DNA of 64,000 nucleotides from Luzula sylvatica (lineage: Eukaryota > Streptophyta > Magnoliopsida > Poales > Juncaceae), in NCBI GenBank assembly GCA_946800325.1, contig OX326960.1, forward strand, positions 35,493,629 to 35,557,628. The letters run 5' to 3'. Positions 1 through 12,542 of this stretch are shown piece after piece. The notes below the pieces were generated by a model. It saw only the letters and a program-made list of their open reading frames with translations. It was not told the DNA's origin and did not search any database. Position 1 is the stretch's first letter. Each line of letters starts with the position of its first letter. The translations under genes and the position numbers were made by a program.

Positions 1-1490
1 ACGTGTTTTTAGATCATTTGTATCGTATCTTTTAGTACATAACGTTTCACCAAATTTCACAAACACTAAGGAAGTTTGTTTTTCGATTCAAAACAAGATT
101 TTAACGCTTTGAGGAGTTCAAATAACGTGTTTTTAGTTCATTTGTATCGTATGTTTTACTACATAACTTTTCACCAAATTTCACAAACACTAAGGAAGTT
201 TGTTTTTCGAGTCAAAACAAGATTTTAACGCTTTGAGGAGTTCAAATAACGTGTTTTTAGATCATTTGTATCGTATCTTTTAGTACATAACTTTTCAGCA
301 AATTTCACAAACACTAAGGAAGTTTGTTTTTCGATTCAAAACGAAATTTTAACGCTTTGAGGAGTTCAAATAACGTGTTTTTAGATCATTTGTATCGTAT
401 CTTTTACTACATAACTTTTCACCAAATTTCAGAAACACCAAGGAAGTTTGTTTTTCGATTCAAAACAAGATTTTAACGCTTTGAGGAGTTCAAATAACGT
501 GTTTTTAGATCATTTGTATCGTATCTTTTAGAACATAACTTTTCACCAAATTTCACAAACACTAAGGAAGTTTGTTTTTCGATTTCAAAACAATATTTTA
601 ACGCTTTGAGGAGTTCAAATAACGTGTTTTTAGATCATTTGTATCGTATCTTTTAGTACATAACTTTTCACCAAATTTCACAAACACTAGGAAAGTTTGT
701 TTTTTGTTTCAAAACAAGATTTTAACGCTTTGAGGAGTTCAAATAACGTGTTTTTAGATCATTTGTATCGTATCTTTTAGTACATAACTTTTCACCAAAT
801 TTCACAAACACTAGCAAAGTTTGTTTTTCGTTTCAAAACAAGATTTTAACGCTTTGTGGAGTTCAAATAACGTGTTTTTAGATCATTTGTATCGTATCTT
901 TTACTACATAACTTTTCACCATATTTGACAAACACTAAGAAAGTTTGTTTTTCGATTTCAAAACAAGATTTTAACGCTTTGAGGAGTTCAAATAACGTGT
1001 TTTCAGGTCATTTGTATCGTATCTTTTAGTACATAACTTTTCACCAAATTTCAGAAACACTAAGGAAGTTTGTTTTTCGATTCAAAACAAGATTTTAACG
1101 CTTTGAGGAGTTCAAATAACGTGTTTTTAGATCATTTGTATCGTATCTTTTAGTACATAACTTTTCACCAAATTTCACAAACACTAGGAAAATTTGTTTT
1201 TCGTTTCAAAACAAGATTTTAACGCTTTGAGGAGTTCAAATAACGTGTTTTTAGATCATTTGTATCGTATCTTTTAGTACATAACTTTTCACCAAATTTC
1301 ACAAACACTAAGGAAGTTTGTTTTTCTATTCAAAACAAGATTTTAACGCTTTGAGGAGTTCAAATAACGTGTTTTTAGATCATTTGTATCGTATCTTTTA
1401 GTACATAACTTTTCACCAAATTTCACAAACACTAAGGAAATTTGTTTTTCGATTCAAAACAAGATTTTAACGCTTTGAGGAGTTGAAATA
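1..1490 (+). repeat. Sub-repeat in the 41-mer, first 12-monomer block
   Basis: The first 12 monomers (a b c d e f g h i j k l) recur inside the same unit at 2856-4221 as 11 monomers (a b c d e g h i j k l), with f missing. The two blocks can be told apart: monomer b carries agttc here and agatc there, and monomer l has tatcgtat here and tatggtat there. This internal duplication predates the 5091-bp unit and supplies homology for unequal exchange. Confidence 0.88.
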
Positions 1491-2855
1491 ACGTGTTTTT
1501 AGTTCATTTGTATCGTATCTTTTAGTACATAACTTTTCCCCAAATTTCACAAACACTAAGGAAGTTTGTTTTTCGATTCAAAACAAAATTTTAACGCTTT
1601 GAGGAGTTCAAATAACGTGTTTTTAGATCATTTGTATCGTATCTTTTACTACATAACTTTTCACCAAATTTGACAAACACTAAGAAAGTTTGTTTTCGAT
1701 TTCAAAACAAGATTTTAACGCTTTGAGGAGTTCAAATAACGTGTTTTCAGGTCATTTGTATCGTATCTTTTAGTACATAACTTTTCACCAAATTTCAGAA
1801 ACACTAAGGAAGTTTGTTTTTCGATTCAAAACAAGATTTTAACGCTTTGAGGAGTTCAAATAACGTGTTTTTAGATCATTTGTATCGTATCGTTTAGTAC
1901 ATAACTTTTCACCAAATTTCACAAACACTAGGAAAGTTTGTTTTTCGTTTCAAAACAAGATTTTAACGCTTTGAGGAGTTCAAATAACGTGTTTTTAGAT
2001 CATTTGTACCGTATCTTTTACTACATAACTTTTCACCAAATTTGACAAACACTAAGAAAGTTTGTTTTTCGATTTCAAAACAAGATTTTAACGCTTTGAG
2101 GAGTTCAAATAACGTGTTTTCAGGTCATTTGTATCGTATCTTTTAGTACATAACTTTTCACCAAATTTCAGAAACACTAAGGAAGTTTGTTTTTCGATTC
2201 AAAACAAGATTTTATCGCTTTGAGGAGTTCAAATAACGTGTTTTTAGATCATTTGTATCGTATCTTTTAGTACATAACTTTTCACCAAATTTCACAAACA
2301 CTAGGAAAGTTTGTTTTTCGTTTCAAAACAAGATTTTAACGCTTTGAGGAGTTCAAATAACGTGTTTTTAGATCATTTGTATCGTATCTTTTAGTACATA
2401 ACTTTTCACCAAATTTCAGAAACACTAAGGAAGTTTGTTTTTCTATTCAAAACAAGATTTTAACGCTTTGAGGAGTTCAAATAACGTGTTTTCAGATTAT
2501 TTGTATCGTATCTTTTACTACATAACTTTTCACCAAATTTCAGAAACACTAAGGAAGTTTGTTTTTCTATTCAAAACAAGATTTTAACGCTTTGAGGAGT
2601 TCAAATAACGTGTTTTTAGATCATTTGTATCGTATCTTTTAGTACATAACTTTTCACCAAATTTCACAAACACTAAGGAAATTTGTTTTTCGATTCAAAA
2701 CAAGATTTTAACGCTTTGAGGAGTTGAAATAACGTGTTTTTAGTTCATTTGTATCGTATGTTTTACTACATAACTTTTGACCAAATTTCACAAACACTAA
2801 GGAAGTTTGTTTTTCGAGTCAAAACAAGATTTTAACGCTTTGAGGAGTTCAAATA

Positions 2856-4221
2856 ACGTGTTTTTAGATCATTTGTATCGTATCTTTTAGTACATAACGT
2901 TTCACCAAATTTCACAAACACTAAGGAAGTTTGTTTTTCGATTCAAAACAAGATTTTAACGCTTTGAGGAGTTCAAATAACGTGTTTTTAGATCATTTGT
3001 ATCGTATGTTTTACTACATAACTTTTCACCAAATTTCACAAACACTAAGGAAGTTTGTTTTTCGAGTCAAAACAAGATTTTAACGCTTTGAGGAGTTCAA
3101 ATAACGTGTTTTTAGATCATTTGTATCGTATCTTTTAGTACATAACTTTTCAGCAAATTTCACAAACACTAAGGAAGTTTGTTTTTCGATTCAAAACGAA
3201 ATTTTAACGCTTTGAGGAGTTCAAATAACGTGTTTTTAGATCATTTGTATCGTATCTTTTACTACATAACTTTTCACCAAATTTCAGAAACACTAAGGAA
3301 GTTTGTTTTTCGATTCAAAACAAGATTTTAACGCTTTGAGGAGTTCAAATAACGTGTTTTTAGATCATTTGTATCGTATCTTTTAGAACATAACTTTTCA
3401 CCAAATTTCACAAACACTAAGGAAGTTTGTTTTTCGATTTCAAAACAATATTTTAACGCTTTGAGGAGTTCAAATAACGTGTTTTTAGATCATTTGTATC
3501 GTATCTTTTAGTACATAACTTTTCACCAAATTTCACAAACACTAGCAAAGTTTGTTTTTCGTTTCAAAACAAGATTTTAACGCTTTGAGGAGTTCAAATA
3601 ACGTGTTTTTAGATCATTTGTATCGTATCTTTTACTACATAACTTTTCACCAAATTTGACAAACACTAAGAAAGTTTGTTTTTCGATTTCAAAACAAGAT
3701 TTTAACGCTTTGAGGAGTTCAAATAACGTGTTTTCAGGTCATTTGTATCGTATCTTTTAGTACATAACTTTTCACCAAATTTCAGAAACACTAAGGAAGT
3801 TTGTTTTTCGATTCAAAACAAGATTTTAACGCTTTGAGGAGTTCAAATAACGTGTTTTTAGATCATTTGTATCGTATCTTTTAGTACATAACTTTTCACC
3901 AAATTTCACAAACACTAGGAAAATTTGTTTTTCGTTTCAAAACAAGATTTTAACGCTTTGAGGAGTTCAAATAACGTGTTTTTAGATCATTTGTATCGTA
4001 TCTTTTAGTACATAACTTTTCACCAAATTTCACAAACACTAAGGAAGTTTGTTTTTCTATTCAAAACAAGATTTTAACGCTTTGAGGAGTTCAAATAACG
4101 TGTTTTTAGATCATTTGTATGGTATCTTTTAGTACATAACTTTTCACCAAATTTCACAAACACTAAGGAAATTTGTTTTTCGATTCAAAACAAGATTTTA
4201 ACGCTTTGAGGAGTTGAAATA
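2856..4221 (+). repeat. Sub-repeat in the 41-mer, second 11-monomer block
   Basis: This is the partner of the block at 1-1490, with order a b c d e g h i j k l. It lacks the f monomer and ends in an l monomer carrying tatggtat. The same 11-monomer block later forms the first part of the 17-monomer units that start at 28684, 30797, 32910 and 44089. Confidence 0.88.
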
Positions 4222-5091
4222 ACGTGTTTTTAGTTCATTTGTATCGTATGTTTTACTACATAACTTTTCACCAAATTTGACAAACACTAAGAAAGTTTGT
4301 TTTTCGATTTCAAAACAAGATTTTAACGCTTTGAGGAGTTCAAATAACGTGTTTTCAGGTCATTTGTATCGTATCTTTTAGTACATAACTTTTCACCAAA
4401 TTTCAGAAACACTAAGGAAGTTTGTTTTTCGATTCAAAACAATATTTTAACGCTTTGAGGAGTTCAAATAACGTGTTTTTAGATCATTTGTATCGTATCT
4501 TTTAGTACATAACTTTTCACCAAATTTCAGAAACACTAAGGAAGTTTGTTTTTCGATTCAAAACAAGATTTTAACGCTTTGAGGAGTTCAAATAACGTGT
4601 TTTTAGATCATTTGTATCGTATCGTTTAGTACATAACTTTTCACCAAATTTCACAAACACTAGGAAAATTTGTTTTTCGTTTCAAAACAAGATTTTATCG
4701 CTTTGAGGAGTTCAAATAACGTGTTTTTAGATCATTTGTATCGTATCTTTTACTACATAACTTTTCACCACATTTGACAAACACTAAGAAAGTTTGTTTT
4801 TCGATTTCAAAACAAGATTTTAACGCTTTGAGGAGTTCAAATAACGTGTTTTCAGGTCATTTGTATCGTATCTTTTAGTACATAACTTTTCACCAAATTT
4901 CAGAAACACTAAGGAAGTTTGTTTTTCGATTCAAATCAAGATTTTAACGCTTTGAGGAGTTCAAATAACGTGTTTTTAGATCATTTGTATCGTATCTTTT
5001 AGTACATAACTTTTCACCAAATTTCACAAACACTAGGAAAGTTTGTTTTTCGTTTCAAAACAAGATTTTAACGCTTTGAGGAGTTCAAATA

Positions 5092-8000
5092 ACGTGTTTT
5101 TAGATCATTTGTATCGTATCTTTTAGTACATAACGTTTCACCAAATTTCACAAACACTAAGGAAGTTTGTTTTTCGATTCAAAACAAGATTTTAACGCTT
5201 TGAGGAGTTCAAATAACGTGTTTTTAGTTCATTTGTATCGTATGTTTTACTACATAACTTTTCACCAAATTTCACAAACACTAAGGAAGTTTGTTTTTCG
5301 AGTCAAAACAAGATTTTAACGCTTTGAGGAGTTCAAATAACGTGTTTTTAGATCATTTGTATCGTATCTTTTAGTACATAACTTTTCAGCAAATTTCACA
5401 AACACTAAGGAAGTTTGTTTTTCGATTCAAAACGAAATTTTAACGCTTTGAGGAGTTCAAATAACGTGTTTTTAGATCATTTGTATCGTATCTTTTACTA
5501 CATAACTTTTCACCAAATTTCAGAAACACCAAGGAAGTTTGTTTTTCGATTCAAAACAAGATTTTAACGCTTTGAGGAGTTCAAATAACGTGTTTTTAGA
5601 TCATTTGTATCGTATCTTTTAGAACATAACTTTTCACCAAATTTCACAAACACTAAGGAAGTTTGTTTTTCGATTTCAAAACAATATTTTAACGCTTTGA
5701 GGAGTTCAAATAACGTGTTTTTAGATCATTTGTATCGTATCTTTTAGTACATAACTTTTCACCAAATTTCACAAACACTAGGAAAGTTTGTTTTTTGTTT
5801 CAAAACAAGATTTTAACGCTTTGAGGAGTTCAAATAACGTGTTTTTAGATCATTTGTATCGTATCTTTTAGTACATAACTTTTCACCAAATTTCACAAAC
5901 ACTAGCAAAGTTTGTTTTTCGTTTCAAAACAAGATTTTAACGCTTTGTGGAGTTCAAATAACGTGTTTTTAGATCATTTGTATCGTATCTTTTACTACAT
6001 AACTTTTCACCATATTTGACAAACACTAAGAAAGTTTGTTTTTCGATTTCAAAACAAGATTTTAACGCTTTGAGGAGTTCAAATAACGTGTTTTCAGGTC
6101 ATTTGTATCGTATCTTTTAGTACATAACTTTTCACCAAATTTCAGAAACACTAAGGAAGTTTGTTTTTCGATTCAAAACAAGATTTTAACGCTTTGAGGA
6201 GTTCAAATAACGTGTTTTTAGATCATTTGTATCGTATCTTTTAGTACATAACTTTTCACCAAATTTCACAAACACTAGGAAAATTTGTTTTTCGTTTCAA
6301 AACAAGATTTTAACGCTTTGAGGAGTTCAAATAACGTGTTTTTAGATCATTTGTATCGTATCTTTTAGTACATAACTTTTCACCAAATTTCACAAACACT
6401 AAGGAAGTTTGTTTTTCTATTCAAAACAAGATTTTAACGCTTTGAGGAGTTCAAATAACGTGTTTTTAGATCATTTGTATCGTATCTTTTAGTACATAAC
6501 TTTTCACCAAATTTCACAAACACTAAGGAAATTTGTTTTTCGATTCAAAACAAGATTTTAACGCTTTGAGGAGTTGAAATAACGTGTTTTTAGTTCATTT
6601 GTATCGTATCTTTTAGTACATAACTTTTCCCCAAATTTCACAAACACTAAGGAAGTTTGTTTTTCGATTCAAAACAAAATTTTAACGCTTTGAGGAGTTC
6701 AAATAACGTGTTTTTAGATCATTTGTATCGTATCTTTTACTACATAACTTTTCACCAAATTTGACAAACACTAAGAAAGTTTGTTTTCGATTTCAAAACA
6801 AGATTTTAACGCTTTGAGGAGTTCAAATAACGTGTTTTCAGGTCATTTGTATCGTATCTTTTAGTACATAACTTTTCACCAAATTTCAGAAACACTAAGG
6901 AAGTTTGTTTTTCGATTCAAAACAAGATTTTAACGCTTTGAGGAGTTCAAATAACGTGTTTTTAGATCATTTGTATCGTATCGTTTAGTACATAACTTTT
7001 CACCAAATTTCACAAACACTAGGAAAGTTTGTTTTTCGTTTCAAAACAAGATTTTAACGCTTTGAGGAGTTCAAATAACGTGTTTTTAGATCATTTGTAC
7101 CGTATCTTTTACTACATAACTTTTCACCAAATTTGACAAACACTAAGAAAGTTTGTTTTTCGATTTCAAAACAAGATTTTAACGCTTTGAGGAGTTCAAA
7201 TAACGTGTTTTCAGGTCATTTGTATCGTATCTTTTAGTACATAACTTTTCACCAAATTTCAGAAACACTAAGGAAGTTTGTTTTTCGATTCAAAACAAGA
7301 TTTTAGCGCTTTGAGGAGTTCAAATAACGTGTTTTTAGATCATTTGTATCGTATCTTTTAGTACATAACTTTTCACCAAATTTCACAAACACTAGGAAAG
7401 TTTGTTTTTCGTTTCAAAACAAGATTTTAACGCTTTGAGGAGTTCAAATAACGTGTTTTTAGATCATTTGTATCGTATCTTTTAGTACATAACTTTTCAC
7501 CAAATTTCAGAAACACTAAGGAAGTTTGTTTTTCTATTCAAAACAAGATTTTAACGCTTTGAGGAGTTCAAATAACGTGTTTTCAGATTATTTGTATCGT
7601 ATCTTTTACTACATAACTTTTCACCAAATTTCAGAAACACTAAGGAAGTTTGTTTTTCTATTCAAAACAAGATTTTAACGCTTTGAGGAGTTCAAATAAC
7701 GTGTTTTTAGATCATTTGTATCGTATCTTTTAGTACATAACTTTTCACCAAATTTCACAAACACTAAGGAAATTTGTTTTTCGATTCAAAACAAGATTTT
7801 AACGCTTTGAGGAGTTGAAATAACGTGTTTTTAGTTCATTTGTATCGTATGTTTTACTACATAACTTTTGACCAAATTTCACAAACACTAAGGAAGTTTG
7901 TTTTTCGAGTCAAAACAAGATTTTAACGCTTTGAGGAGTTCAAATAACGTGTTTTTAGATCATTTGTATCGTATCTTTTAGTACATAACGTTTCACCAAA

Positions 8001-10182
8001 TTTCACAAACACTAAGGAAGTTTGTTTTTCGATTCAAAACAAGATTTTAACGCTTTGAGGAGTTCAAATAACGTGTTTTTAGATCATTTGTATCGTATGT
8101 TTTACTACATAACTTTTCACCAAATTTCACAAACACTAAGGAAGTTTGTTTTTCGAGTCAAAACAAGATTTTAACGCTTTGAGGAGTTCAAATAACGTGT
8201 TTTTAGATCATTTGTATCGTATCTTTTAGTACATAACTTTTCAGCAAATTTCACAAACACTAAGGAAGTTTGTTTTTCGATTCAAAACGAAATTTTAACG
8301 CTTTGAGGAGTTCAAATAACGTGTTTTTAGATCATTTGTATCGTATCTTTTACTACATAACTTTTCACCAAATTTCAGAAACACTAAGGAAGTTTGTTTT
8401 TCGATTCAAAACAAGATTTTAACGCTTTGAGGAGTTCAAATAACGTGTTTTTAGATCATTTGTATCGTATCTTTTAGAACATAACTTTTCACCAAATTTC
8501 ACAAACACTAAGGAAGTTTGTTTTTCGATTTCAAAACAATATTTTAACGCTTTGAGGAGTTCAAATAACGTGTTTTTAGATCATTTGTATCGTATCTTTT
8601 AGTACATAACTTTTCACCAAATTTCACAAACACTAGCAAAGTTTGTTTTTCGTTTCAAAACAAGATTTTAACGCTTTGAGGAGTTCAAATAACGTGTTTT
8701 TAGATCATTTGTATCGTATCTTTTACTACATAACTTTTCACCAAATTTGACAAACACTAAGAAAGTTTGTTTTTCGATTTCAAAACAAGATTTTAACGCT
8801 TTGAGGAGTTCAAATAACGTGTTTTCAGGTCATTTGTATCGTATCTTTTAGTACATAACTTTTCACCAAATTTCAGAAACACTAAGGAAGTTTGTTTTTC
8901 GATTCAAAACAAGATTTTAACGCTTTGAGGAGTTCAAATAACGTGTTTTTAGATCATTTGTATCGTATCTTTTAGTACATAACTTTTCACCAAATTTCAC
9001 AAACACTAGGAAAATTTGTTTTTCGTTTCAAAACAAGATTTTAACGCTTTGAGGAGTTCAAATAACGTGTTTTTAGATCATTTGTATCGTATCTTTTAGT
9101 ACATAACTTTTCACCAAATTTCACAAACACTAAGGAAGTTTGTTTTTCTATTCAAAACAAGATTTTAACGCTTTGAGGAGTTCAAATAACGTGTTTTTAG
9201 ATCATTTGTATGGTATCTTTTAGTACATAACTTTTCACCAAATTTCACAAACACTAAGGAAATTTGTTTTTCGATTCAAAACAAGATTTTAACGCTTTGA
9301 GGAGTTGAAATAACGTGTTTTTAGTTCATTTGTATCGTATGTTTTACTACATAACTTTTCACCAAATTTGACAAACACTAAGAAAGTTTGTTTTTCGATT
9401 TCAAAACAAGATTTTAACGCTTTGAGGAGTTCAAATAACGTGTTTTCAGGTCATTTGTATCGTATCTTTTAGTACATAACTTTTCACCAAATTTCAGAAA
9501 CACTAAGGAAGTTTGTTTTTCGATTCAAAACAATATTTTAACGCTTTGAGGAGTTCAAATAACGTGTTTTTAGATCATTTGTATCGTATCTTTTAGTACA
9601 TAACTTTTCACCAAATTTCAGAAACACTAAGGAAGTTTGTTTTTCGATTCAAAACAAGATTTTAACGCTTTGAGGAGTTCAAATAACGTGTTTTTAGATC
9701 ATTTGTATCGTATCGTTTAGTACATAACTTTTCACCAAATTTCACAAACACTAGGAAAATTTGTTTTTCGTTTCAAAACAAGATTTTAACGCTTTGAGGA
9801 GTTCAAATAACGTGTTTTTAGATCATTTGTATCGTATCTTTTACTACATAACTTTTCACCACATTTGACAAACACTAAGAAAGTTTGTTTTTCGATTTCA
9901 AAACAAGATTTTAACGCTTTGAGGAGTTCAAATAACGTGTTTTCAGGTCATTTGTATCGTATCTTTTAGTACATAACTTTTCACCAAATTTCAGAAACAC
10001 TAAGGAAGTTTGTTTTTCGATTCAAATCAAGATTTTAACGCTTTGAGGAGTTCAAATAACGTGTTTTTAGATCATTTGTATCGTATCTTTTAGTACATAA
10101 CTTTTCACCAAATTTCACAAACACTAGGAAAGTTTGTTTTTCGTTTCAAAACAAGATTTTAACGCTTTGAGGAGTTCAAATA
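5092..10182 (+). repeat. HOR unit, 41 monomers, copy 2
   Basis: The type order and length match 1-5091. By eye I found only two differences: position 2215 is t where 7306 is g, and position 4698 is t where 9789 is a. The real number may be slightly higher because the comparison was manual. Such near identity over 5 kb, compared with clearly different neighbouring monomers, shows that the unit spreads as a block. Confidence 0.94.
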
Positions 10183-12542
10183 ACGTGTTTTTAGATCATT
10201 TGTATCGTATCTTTTAGTACATAACGTTTCACCAAATTTCACAAACACTAAGGAAGTTTGTTTTTCGATTCAAAACAAGATTTTAACGCTTTGAGGAGTT
10301 CAAATAACGTGTTTTTAGTTCATTTGTATCGTATGTTTTACTACATAACTTTTCACCAAATTTCACAAACACTAAGGAAGTTTGTTTTTCGAGTCAAAAC
10401 AAGATTTTAACGCTTTGAGGAGTTCAAATAACGTGTTTTTAGATCATTTGTATCGTATCTTTTAGTACATAACTTTTCAGCAAATTTCACAAACACTAAG
10501 GAAGTTTGTTTTTCGATTCAAAACGAAATTTTAACGCTTTGAGGAGTTCAAATAACGTGTTTTTAGATCATTTGTATCGTATCTTTTACTACATAACTTT
10601 TCACCAAATTTCAGAAACACCAAGGAAGTTTGTTTTTCGATTCAAAACAAGATTTTAACGCTTTGAGGAGTTCAAATAACGTGTTTTTAGATCATTTGTA
10701 TCGTATCTTTTAGAACATAACTTTTCACCAAATTTCACAAACACTAAGGAAGTTTGTTTTTCGATTTCAAAACAATATTTTAACGCTTTGAGGAGTTCAA
10801 ATAACGTGTTTTTAGATCATTTGTATCGTATCTTTTAGTACATAACTTTTCACCAAATTTCACAAACACTAGGAAAGTTTGTTTTTTGTTTCAAAACAAG
10901 ATTTTAACGCTTTGAGGAGTTCAAATAACGTGTTTTTAGATCATTTGTATCGTATCTTTTAGTACATAACTTTTCACCAAATTTCACAAACACTAGCAAA
11001 GTTTGTTTTTCGTTTCAAAACAAGATTTTAACGCTTTGTGGAGTTCAAATAACGTGTTTTTAGATCATTTGTATCGTATCTTTTACTACATAACTTTTCA
11101 CCATATTTGACAAACACTAAGAAAGTTTGTTTTTCGATTTCAAAACAAGATTTTAACGCTTTGAGGAGTTCAAATAACGTGTTTTCAGGTCATTTGTATC
11201 GTATCTTTTAGTACATAACTTTTCACCAAATTTCAGAAACACTAAGGAAGTTTGTTTTTCGATTCAAAACAAGATTTTAACGCTTTGAGGAGTTCAAATA
11301 ACGTGTTTTTAGATCATTTGTATCGTATCTTTTAGTACATAACTTTTCACCAAATTTCACAAACACTAGGAAAATTTGTTTTTCGTTTCAAAACAAGATT
11401 TTAACGCTTTGAGGAGTTCAAATAACGTGTTTTTAGATCATTTGTATCGTATCTTTTAGTACATAACTTTTCACCAAATTTCACAAACACTAAGGAAGTT
11501 TGTTTTTCTATTCAAAACAAGATTTTAACGCTTTGAGGAGTTCAAATAACGTGTTTTTAGATCATTTGTATCGTATCTTTTAGTACATAACTTTTCACCA
11601 AATTTCACAAACACTAAGGAAATTTGTTTTTCGATTCAAAACAAGATTTTAACGCTTTGAGGAGTTGAAATAACGTGTTTTTAGTTCATTTGTATCGTAT
11701 GTTTTACTACATAACTTTTCACCAAATTTGACAAACACTAAGAAAGTTTGTTTTTCGATTTCAAAACAAGATTTTAACGCTTTGAGGAGTTCAAATAACG
11801 TGTTTTCAGGTCATTTGTATCGTATCTTTTAGTACATAACTTTTCACCAAATTTCAAGCACACTAAGGAAGTTTGTTTTTCGATTCAAAACAATATTTTA
11901 ACGCTTTGAGGAGTTCAAATAACGTGTTTTTAGATCATTTGTATCGTATCTTTTAGTACATAACTTTTCACCAAATTTCAGAAACACTAAGGAAGTTTGT
12001 TTTTCGATTCAAAACAAGATTTTAACGCTTTGAGGAGTTCAAATAACGTGTTTTTAGATCATTTGTATCGTATCGTTTAGTACATAACTTTTCACCAAAT
12101 TTCACAAACACTAGGAAAATTTGTTTTTCGTTTCAAAACAAGATTTTAACGCTTTGAGGAGTTCAAATAACGTGTTTTTAGATCATTTGTATCGTATCTT
12201 TTACTACATAACTTTTCACCACATTTGACAAACACTAAGAAAGTTTGTTTTTCGATTTCAAAACAAGATTTTAACGCTTTGAGGAGTTCAAATAACGTGT
12301 TTTCAGGTCATTTGTATCGTATCTTTTAGTACATAACTTTTCACCAAATTTCAGAAACACTAAGGAAGTTTGTTTTTCGATTCAAAACAAGATTTTAACG
12401 CTTTGAGGAGTTCAAATAACGTGTTTTTAGATCATTTGTATCGTATCTTTTAGTACATAACTTTTCACCAAATTTCACAAACACTAGGAAAGTTTGTTTT
12501 TCGTTTCAAAACAAGATTTTAACGCTTTGAGGAGTTCAAATA
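10183..12542 (+). repeat. Truncated third HOR copy, 19 monomers
   Basis: The order is a b c d e f g h i j k l followed directly by r i s n h i o. Monomers 13 to 34 of the 41-mer are absent. The junction lies between the l monomer at 11549 (tatcgtat form, belonging to monomer 12) and the r monomer at 11673 (belonging to monomer 35). After the last o the array continues with p instead of a, which is the switch into the 37-monomer unit. The i monomer at 11798 has a unique local change, ttcaagcacac where related copies have ttcagaaacac. Confidence 0.92.

Larger units (their letters stand above)
1..5091 (+). repeat. HOR unit, 41 monomers, copy 1
   Basis: The type order is a b c d e f g h i j k l m h i n h i o p q l b a b c d e g h i j k l r i s n h i o. 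Seven monomers are 125 bp, which gives 41 x 124 + 7 = 5091 bp. The next copy starts at 5092 with the same order. The window begins exactly on a monomer boundary by the register used here, so the unit's true start is arbitrary and earlier copies may lie upstream. Confidence 0.95.

Noticed and set aside
79..97. Possible CENP-B box at tttttcgattcaaaac
   Set aside because: It matches only the TTCG and one A of the core nTTCGnnnnAnnCGGGn; the required CGGG part is absent (acaa here), and many monomers have ttctattc instead.
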